Shown here: positions 58,401 to 64,000 of the stretch, in pieces
Layout: the number at the start of each line of letters is the position of its first letter
How positions within the stretch are numbered: position 1 is the first letter of the stretch
Source: Valencia hispanica
Lineage: Eukaryota > Chordata > Actinopteri > Cyprinodontiformes > Valenciidae
Direction of reading: 5' to 3'
DNA: 64,000 bases
Assembly: GCA_963556495.2 (NCBI GenBank)
Contig: OY747710.1
Span: 20,653,500-20,717,499 of the forward strand
The notes under the pieces: generated by a model
The model's input: the letters and a program-made list of their open reading frames with translations, nothing else
Told to the model about the DNA's origin: nothing
The model's database searches: none
Made by a program: the position numbers and the translations under genes

Positions 58401-59855
58401 CGGAGAGATCATAGCAGCAGGACCTAATGAAGTTGTTGGCGGGAATAAAAAGTGTTTTTAAAGCACAATAAATTTCCCTACGGATTGACTTATTTCATCC
58501 TGATCTGTAGACTAGAGAGAAGAAACTACTAATGGTCACCAGAAAAAGCAGGAGCCCTTTGGACTGTGTAGGAATATAGGCCTATACAAATTCTTGAGGC
58601 TTTAAATGGTTAATAGTGACCCCTCCTCCTAGTGAAAAACATTATGGCAAGACTGCACTGCATTAAAAGTAAGAAAGAAAAAATTGCATTTGATTTGGAA
58701 ATCAAGGTCTCAGAATCTAAAGTGAATCTGGAGAGAAACATAATCCAGGTTGCTAAGGGTCCAGTGGGAAGTTTCCACAGTGAGTAATGAATTGACGAGC
58801 CATCTCCTGGTGTTGGTCCACTTGTCAGCACAGCCATCTACTATATATTTACCATTAGGGATTTCTGCTGAGATAAAAATGATATTTGGATATATCGATA
58901 CATATATCAACAGTTTGTGCCTATCAAAGTTTTAAATCATTCAAATTTAAAGATGCAAATAAAGAAAAGCAAAGATATTTGTGGAAAGTTACTTATAAAG
59001 TACCAAAAGATCCAATTTCTTTGCAGAATTATCAGTTCTGTCTAGACTTTCACTTAAATGTTTCTTTTTATTAACCTGGATTATTAATTGAGCAGAATTA
59101 AGTGACATAAAAAAAGTCATCTTATAAACTGTTAGACATACTCTAGAATGCTTAAAATGTGGAAAAGGCACAGAATGCCCAAAGACAAAAAAAACTTCCA
59201 GTCTGCTGAAGCTACAACAAAAAAAATGTAATAAAGTCTGGTTCAACTTAAGCAAGATAAGACATTTGAGACCTTTAAGGTGTTCTTTATAACAGTTATC
59301 AAACCTGGATGCATTTTTTATTTACTTCAAACAAGTGAAACCATTTCATCAGAGAATACAGGAGACAATTCACTGAACAACGAAAAATAAGCCAACATTA
59401 GTAAACGTTACTGTGACAGAGACAAAAAAAAGCTGGAAAATTTAACTGTTTCCACCTATTACTGAGTAATGCGTTAAGTGAAACTCAAAAAGTCTTCATC
59501 AGTAATTTATGTTGAAAAAAATTAGAAACCTTTTGAATGATATCTTCAAAACTAACATTTTACATCTATCAATATTATAATAAGTGTACAGACGGTGCTG
59601 TCGCTGCCACTCGGTACGTTTTACAATAGAAGCAAAAACAGCAGCTATAAGGTTTTGGTCAAACACAAGTGTACAGAAAATAAACGTTGGTAAATGTACA
59701 ATTATTTCTGGTGCTTAGGGTAGGAGTTACAATATCAGCAGTCAGGAAAGGGTTTAAACACCGGATAATGGACATTAGTGCAGTTAATGTTCATTCATAT
59801 CAAAATACAATAATATATAGTATACCACATTTCAGAAATCAATCGACAAAAAAAG
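58400..59855. other. Gap between phc1 and m6pr
   Basis: AT-rich; no gene recognised. Possible poly(A) signals of m6pr (TTTATT on this strand) occur near 59069 and 59310. Confidence 0.4.
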
Positions 59856-59859
59856 ACAG

Positions 59860-60380
59860 TGCCAGCTAAAGTTATTGGCACCTCTGATAGAGATCAATAA
59901 AAAAAAGAAACTAACTTCACCTTTATTGCAGTAGCAATAAAAGATGAATAATCAAAACATCTAAGTCTTTCATTATAGATTATTTTCATCAAAATCACCA
60001 GTGACACAATTATCAGTACCACTGTTGAGTACTTTTCTATTGACAGGTGTACAAAGTATTCACATCTCTTATCGCCTAATTTAAAAACCCTCCTTGAGTG
60101 TTTAATCTTGCTCTAATCTGAATAGAGCACACAATTCCAGAAAAGGTCCCAGTAGAGATCTGCAAAATCCATGCAAACATTTGTGATGGTAGGACAGAAA
60201 GGCTTTTCTCTTGCGTGTGTCCAAAACAACCGGCTGGAACGTAGCCAGCGTCTAATGGTCTAACAGTAATGAGGAGATCCTTCGGTGCAATGCCACAGTC
60301 TTCTAAGAGTGACTTTTGGACATTTCACCACCATCATTTGCCTGACTGTGCACGCCTGCAAGATGGATAACAGGAGTACT
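59860..60380 (-). mobile_element. Tc1-like relic
   Basis: The left side has GCTAAAGTTATTGGCACC and TTTATTGCAGTAGCAATAAAAGA, a fish Tc1 end. Further right the minus strand keeps the transposase N-terminal block (complement of GATCCTTCGGTGCAATGCCAC and GTGACTTTTGGACATTTCACC). The middle is deleted. It may lie in the m6pr 3'UTR. Confidence 0.65.
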
Positions 60381-60384
60381 CGAA

Positions 60385-61514
60385 CAGCCTTTCTAGAAAT
60401 TATATTTATATCCCAGGAAAATAGGAAGTAATAGATTACTAAACAAAATGTAATAGAAACTCTGATCAATTTTTAAAAGTAAAGCATAAATTAATACTAT
60501 TGCTTCACTTACATTTGTTTTACAGAATCCTTCTGGGTTCAGTCCCAATTTTGCCACTGGTGATTTAGTGAAATACAACTACTTTCAAACAGAATGAAAG
60601 TGCCCAGAGAAAAAGGTTGGATTATTTCCGGGAATTTTGCTACTGTAATAAAAGGATAAATTCCTTTTTAGGCATCTTTTTTTTTTTTTTTTAAACACAT
60701 CGTTATCAGAGATCCCAGTTATTGTGGTTGGCGCTGTATAATCTGTTTAAAGTGGGTAAACTATTTTTAATTTCACTAATGACGCATTACAACTTTTTGA
60801 CCCTTTAGATTAAACATTTGACACTTTCACCTGACAGCTTCATTATCTACTGAACTACTGAAAATATCTGAACTAATGTAGAAACTTTTCTTTGTACTTT
60901 TTGGGGAAAATAAAACATAAAACAGACTACCATTATAGATTTGCATAAGCTTTGGTTTTTGCACTGCTCTCTACATGTGCAGCAAGGCTGTATGTACTGT
61001 CACTGTACTAAGAGCTGAAAATTTACATTCACTATTCGGTCAAACTGGCCGTTTACAAAAGCATTAATGCTTTGTGTAGCCTGCAGCAAGCATTACTTAC
61101 ACAGAAAACAGCTTGGTGCTGCCTGCATAATCATAAAATGGCCGTCATCAATTGAGTAAAAACATTATTGAACATCACCTCTGGAATTGTGTCACACGTT
61201 ACTTAAAATCTTCCATTCCCATCTGATTTACATGGAAGAGTCACTGCTTTCTCTTTCCAATATGTGAATCACTCTTTTGGATGAAGAACAACTGAAACTA
61301 AAATGTTTTGAGCAAGTAAGAAGACACGGCCTTCTGCCTTTTAGGAACCTTCTCTGAGGCACAAGTCTAGATTACAAGCAAGGTTTCAACAGGGGACTGA
61401 CTTAATCCAGGCAAAGAAAACACACTTGTGTGCACTAGTAACTTTATCTAAGCTTTCAAAGCACAACCCGCATCACACAGTGAAAATGTACACCATGTTT
61501 CAGACATACTAAGG
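60385..61514 (-). other. m6pr: Probable m6pr 3'UTR
   Basis: Follows the m6pr stop codon on the minus strand. No competing gene was seen. The poly(A) site is not fixed; TTTATT at about 59921 would give a 3'UTR of about 1.6 kb but falls in a Tc1 relic. Confidence 0.45.
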
Positions 61515-61637
61515 TCACATAGGTAGTAAGTGGTCGTCTCTCTCTTCCGGCTCTTCCTCTAAAGCATCAGTGGACACTCCTCTGTAAGCTGGAGCTTCCT
61601 CTCGGTTTCTCGAGCGGCACACAAAGTCGCAGCCATC
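61515..61637 (-). CDS. m6pr: Cation-dependent mannose-6-phosphate receptor, last coding exon
   Basis: Sorts mannose-6-phosphate-tagged lysosomal enzymes from the trans-Golgi to endosomes. Only the final exon is visible: acceptor AG at 61638-61639, 40 codons and a TGA at 61515-61517. It encodes the end of the cytoplasmic tail: [10 protein letters not shown] with the Cys pair that includes a palmitoylation site, an AYRGV segment with a Tyr, and the acidic-dileucine sorting signal [10 protein letters not shown] at the very C-terminus, as in mammalian M6PR. The luminal mannose-6-phosphate-binding domain and membrane exons must lie beyond 61637; they were not found before 64000, where the intron is filled by transposon sequence. 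Confidence 0.93.
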   Translation of the reverse strand, partial: DGCDFVCRSRNREEAPAYRGVSTDALEEEPEERDDHLLPM

Positions 61638-61694
61638 CTGTGAACAGAGATTCAAGTTCACATTGAATCTTAAAAAAATATTAATGAATGAATG

Positions 61695-62000
61695 TTTACT
61701 TGCACTGCCTTGGAAAAGTACTGATACCCCTTAAAGTTGTTCAAATTTTTCTTGTTGCAACCACAAACTTCAGTGCTTTATTGGGATTTGATGTGATCGG
61801 TCAACAAAAACCACTGCATAATTGTGACATGGAAGGAACATGATATAATTAAGATTTTTTTAACAAAGGAAAATCTGAAAAGTGTTGGATGAATAGACTT
61901 TAGCCCTCCTTAGTAAACCCTTTGTAGAACCACAATTTGGATTAAAGCTGCAGATTTTATGAACAATGTCTCCTAACAGCTTTGCACAAATATACAATTT
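61695..62000. mobile_element. Tc1-type end fragment
   Basis: TGCACTGCCTTGGAAAAGTA, then TTGTTGCAACCACAAACTTC and TGGGATTTGATGTGATCGG are in the order of the left end of Tc1 elements. There is no transposase and no right end nearby. It lies in the m6pr intron. Confidence 0.55.
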
Positions 62001-62129
62001 TAAGATTAAGATTTTTTCCCAATTTTGTTAGCAACCTTTTCTACGCGTTTTCAAATGGATTTACTGTAGGTTTGGACTTTAACTGGACCAATCTAACACA
62101 TACATACTTTGATTTAAACTATTTTATTA

Positions 62130-63570
62130 TAGCACTGACCAATGTTCCCTCTAAGCTGCGCGCAAGAGCAATTGTGCACTGCTGACACAGTCTTCGCGCA
62201 CAAAAATTCTGCTCTGTGCACCAAAAAATAAATAAAAATCTAACCTGGTTTGAAAAAACAAAAACAAAAAAAAACCTAACAAACAATTAATTCTGTGCTA
62301 TTTTGCAGTGTGAATCAATGAGCATATGCACCGATTTCTAGTCCCAGCAGTGCTCCTGAATCGGTCCAATTAGAAAAACACACTCGCCCAAACCCGTTAT
62401 CCATGGTTATTGCCATATCAATGCGGCAGAGACCCGGACACTGACACAACACAGTAACTATATAGCTGTCATGGCCTTACTGCTGTGTGTCGGTTTGTTA
62501 AAATGTGAGACATCTTCTTTTACAGATAGACATTCACGCTGGAGGCAAATGTGCATCCAATCAGACATTTTTGCCCATATCTGATTTTTAGGACAGTTTG
62601 AACAGCACAATTCTATTTTTTTCAAACCCGATAGATAAGTTATGTGGTCTGCAAGTAATTAAATATTAATTAATTAATCCAGACACAAACTAAGATCCTC
62701 CTGTTAATAAAGGAGCGGAGCACTTTCGTCTATACACAGAGCGGCTGACAGCGCCAAGTCAATGCGCTGTGAAATATACTTGATTTATTTAGAAAGTCTG
62801 TAGCGTTTTGGTGGAATTTTCTTTAACGAAAAGGGGATTATGAAATGTTCTAAAAACATCTGAAGTTTGTTTTAATTCTCTCAGAAACTGGCTCATTGTG
62901 GTCCGTCTTAGTTTGTAACTTTATCACTGCATTTTTTCAGCCACCACAAAAGAAAAAAAAACATTGAATATGAAAACTGATTTTAACAAGAAATCAGAAT
63001 TGAGCATTTAACCTGCAATGGGAACATAGCAGTGCTGCTCCTGCTCCTATCAGTCAGCAGGGCTGCAGTTTACCTGCTCATACTGTGTGAATAAATCTTT
63101 TATTGTTTGGTCTCGCTGATTGATTCTGCATTTGGGTTAAAAGATTTCGCTTCAAGACAATAATGTTTATGTCACTGAGTGACCAGTGGCTGGCTGCTCC
63201 AGCCAATGATGTGATTCACATACGTATTTACGCAGCTAATCAATCAACATTTGTGCTACATTTCAAGCATCCAGCGCAGACTGTGAAAGAGGTTTTAGTT
63301 TAATGAATCGTATCAAAACAGCATCGAGAAATCGTCTTGAAGTGGACCATTTGGAAAGTCAAAGCTGCAAGCAGATGAGGCCATCAACATGGACAACGTG
63401 TACAACCACTGGATACATGAGGACAGACGGAAAAAAATAATGTGAAATTTAAGTCCTCAATCAGATTTGTGCCTATCTAGTGTCATTTATTTAAAATGTT
63501 CATTTATGAAAATTGATCATTAAATACTGTCACCAGTTTATGAGTAGCAGAAATACAAATAATCGTGTGA
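62130..63570 (+). mobile_element. hAT relic
   Basis: The left end region is AATGTTCCCTCTAAGCTGCGC, a start seen in scattered fish hAT elements. Near 63280-63430 the plus strand keeps a decayed hAT C-terminal block (MNRIKTASRNRLEVDHLES-like, with one or two substitutions and frameshifts). The right end was not located. It lies in the m6pr intron. Confidence 0.55.
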
Positions 63571-63574
63571 TTAT

Positions 63575-64000
63575 ATACTGTATTTTGCAGACAAAGAGTT
63601 ACAGGACCTTCTCCCAGACCACTCTTACCCAGTACACAGCAAGAGCTTCACACAATGGCTCATGCTTATAATACAAGTGAGACCTTTATAATAAAATTTT
63701 AAGTGTGTTTTCAAAATTTTTGTTCATGGTTAGCTTGGCTTACAGTTCATGTTTCTCCACAGTTACAATGAAATATTTATACTTACAATAGCGTTAACAG
63801 ACTACACAGGTCATGAATAAGATCTTTGTCATTTTCATTTTAAGTGGGATAATGTACTTTATTAAAAAGTATTCTCACAGAAATTTAAATTCTGTAATTT
63901 GATTATTTTAATAATCTATGAAATGGATGTGATGCTGGCATGACCACAGTGCACCTGTCTAATGTTGCTCACAATGGTCAAAGGGCGTTTGTGTGTTTGC
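63575..64000. other. Right edge, m6pr intron
   Basis: AT-rich; no exon with a convincing frame and splice sites was found. Confidence 0.4.

Overview
This is vertebrate nuclear DNA, almost certainly from a ray-finned (teleost) fish. It holds split genes with GT-AG introns, animal gene families, and a dense load of Tc1/mariner and hAT DNA transposons of the kind found in teleosts. Nothing prokaryotic, viral or plasmid-like was seen. Exon maps were built by hand from reading frames, splice sites and remembered family similarity; no database search was run.

Six genes are supported. From left to right: (1) the 5' half of caspase-2 (casp2, minus strand; CARD exons only, the protease exons lie off the left edge); (2) a complete RapGAP-family gene with a GoLoco motif (plus, 10312-25216, 19 coding exons, about 553 aa); (3) gstk1, glutathione S-transferase kappa 1 (plus, 27000-31516, 7 exons, 228 aa, ending in SKL); (4) styk1, a single-pass membrane kinase-like protein (plus, 39498-45872, 9 coding exons, 447 aa) that has lost its catalytic residues; (5) phc1, a Polycomb PRC1 polyhomeotic protein (minus, 48316-56004, 13 coding exons, 799 aa); (6) the last coding exon of m6pr, the cation-dependent mannose-6-phosphate receptor (minus, 61515-61637). 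styk1 and phc1 are tail to tail with poly(A) signals about 30 bp apart. casp2 points left, away from the RapGAP gene.

The genes are not one pathway. They are a conserved neighbourhood: CASP2 and GSTK1 are neighbours on human 7q34, and STYK1, PHC1 and M6PR lie on human 12p13, so the window seems to keep an older linkage.

The rest is mostly transposon debris. The clearest elements are: a 1.6 kb Tc1 element whose transposase frame is broken by one stop codon (21487-23091); another Tc1 element split by a 1.9 kb hAT element with an exact 8-bp target duplication (33697-36879 with 34454-36337); a 1.2 kb hAT element (7420-8631); a 414-bp hAT MITE with a perfect 8-bp duplication (56098-56511); several palindromic MITEs; and about ten decayed Tc1 copies inside introns. 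A CACATG-rich minisatellite and a GATA microsatellite are also present. I found no convincing undescribed molecular system. The best leads are the catalytically dead styk1, the overlapping upstream ORF in casp2, and the dated nesting of transposons.
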